Assembly (NCBI GenBank): GCA_029959285.1
Contig: JASCOE010000002.1
Location: forward strand, 248,001 to 312,000
DNA from: Flavobacteriaceae bacterium PS02337
GTDB lineage: Bacteria > Bacteroidota > Bacteroidia > Flavobacteriales > Flavobacteriaceae
DNA: 64,000 nt
Reading direction: 5' to 3'
This document shows positions 63,682 to 64,000 of this stretch, piece by piece. Within the stretch, counting starts at the first letter, position 1. Each line of letters starts with the position of its first letter. Made by a program: the position numbers and the translations under genes. Under the pieces are notes generated by a model. It was not told the origin of the DNA and made no database searches. It worked only from the letters and a program-made list of their open reading frames with translations.

Positions 63682-64000
63682 TTAGAAGAATCTTGGTGAT
63701 TTATCAAATCCTTTTCCTAACAGGTCTAAATCAAACAATAGCATAATTTCGTGTGTTCCTGAATTGAATTGTCCTAAATTAGTTAGCGTATAATCATAAG
63801 CATATCCTACTCGAAGTGTTGGTGTGATATTGATATTTGCTAAAATACTTACCGCGTCATCTAATCTGTATGCCGCTCCCAATTCAAACTTTTCATTATA
63901 CAAAACATTTGCTGTTAAGTCTAAAGTAAGCGGACCACCGGGAACTATTTTAGACATAAATGCAGGTTTCAATTTCACTTTATCGCTAACTTGGAAAACA
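63682..64000 (-). CDS. PorP/SprF-family type IX secretion membrane protein (partial)
   Basis: The C-terminal part only; the 5' end is beyond the window, as the frame is open to position 64000 (VFQVSDKVKLKPAF before the first internal start). LGAAYRLDDAVSILANINIT and VGYAYDYTLTNLGQFNSGTH, then EIMLLFDLDLLGKG, match the end of PorP/SprF proteins, outer-membrane barrels associated with type IX secretion and gliding-motility adhesins. It is followed by the OmpA/TPR gene in one operon, the usual pairing. It is probably one of several sprF paralogs. Confidence 0.85.
   Translation of the reverse strand, partial: VFQVSDKVKLKPAFMSKIVPGGPLTLDLTANVLYNEKFELGAAYRLDDAVSILANINITPTLRVGYAYDYTLTNLGQFNSGTHEIMLLFDLDLLGKGFDKSPRFF

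Overview
The window is chromosomal DNA of an AT-rich member of the Bacteroidota, most likely a Flavobacterium. The support is: TonB receptors with carboxypeptidase-regulatory N-termini, PorP/SprF and OmpA/TPR proteins of the type IX secretion (gliding) family, DUF4197/DUF4142/DUF1573/DUF4198/DUF5723 proteins, promoters of the TAnnTTTG type, and starts without Shine-Dalgarno sequences. No rRNA, tRNA, CRISPR array, transposase or prophage was recognised.

Layout. 1-2.6 kb: three paralogous small secreted proteins, each with its own terminator; a terminator half at the left edge suggests a further copy outside the window. 2.9-4.0 kb: a DUF3800 gene broken by an in-frame TGA. 4.3-7.7 kb: fused isobutyryl-CoA mutase (IcmF). 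8-14.6 kb: L,D-transpeptidase, tandem SGNH-hydrolase-like lipoproteins, DUF4197 lipoprotein, PurU. 14.9-21.3 kb: catalase, two tandem copies of a probable small RNA, aldo/keto reductase with an AraC regulator, a metal-receptor protein and PyrF. 21.5-28.3 kb: a stress and envelope block (Dps, CsbD, an AraC-like regulator/response regulator/histidine kinase operon, DUF4142, beta-barrel protein, lmo0937-like, YtxH, holin-like and two further small proteins). 28.5-31.3 kb: DUF5723 and release factor 1.

31.6-36.8 kb is the accessory part: a membrane-anchored pentapeptide-repeat protein translationally coupled to a NACHT NTPase (a candidate defence or signalling module), an unknown gene between half repeats, a membrane protein followed by a 31-bp perfect inverted repeat, a divergent small regulator region and a probably frameshifted small membrane protein. 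36.8-43.8 kb: PhzF-like protein, small hypotheticals, topoisomerase III, DUF6265 and DUF3592-like proteins, MFS transporter.

44-52.3 kb is an iron or siderophore uptake block: three TonB receptors (the second interrupted by an in-frame TAA) and a DUF4198 protein. All four transcription units carry the same ATTCTAAATAA-like motif near the start, suggesting one metal-responsive regulator. 52.4-64 kb: amino-acid permease, a secreted TIM-barrel lipoprotein overlapping a large secreted protein, ValS, DUF1573, a lipoprotein, and an OmpA/TPR protein behind a PorP/SprF gene that runs off the window.

Intergenic DNA is rich in dispersed inverted repeats of several families. Two of these sequence types also appear inside coding regions (icmF and probably valS). 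The observations most worth following are the tandem small-RNA pair, the pentapeptide/NACHT operon, the shared operator-like motif in the iron block and the two genes with single in-frame stops.
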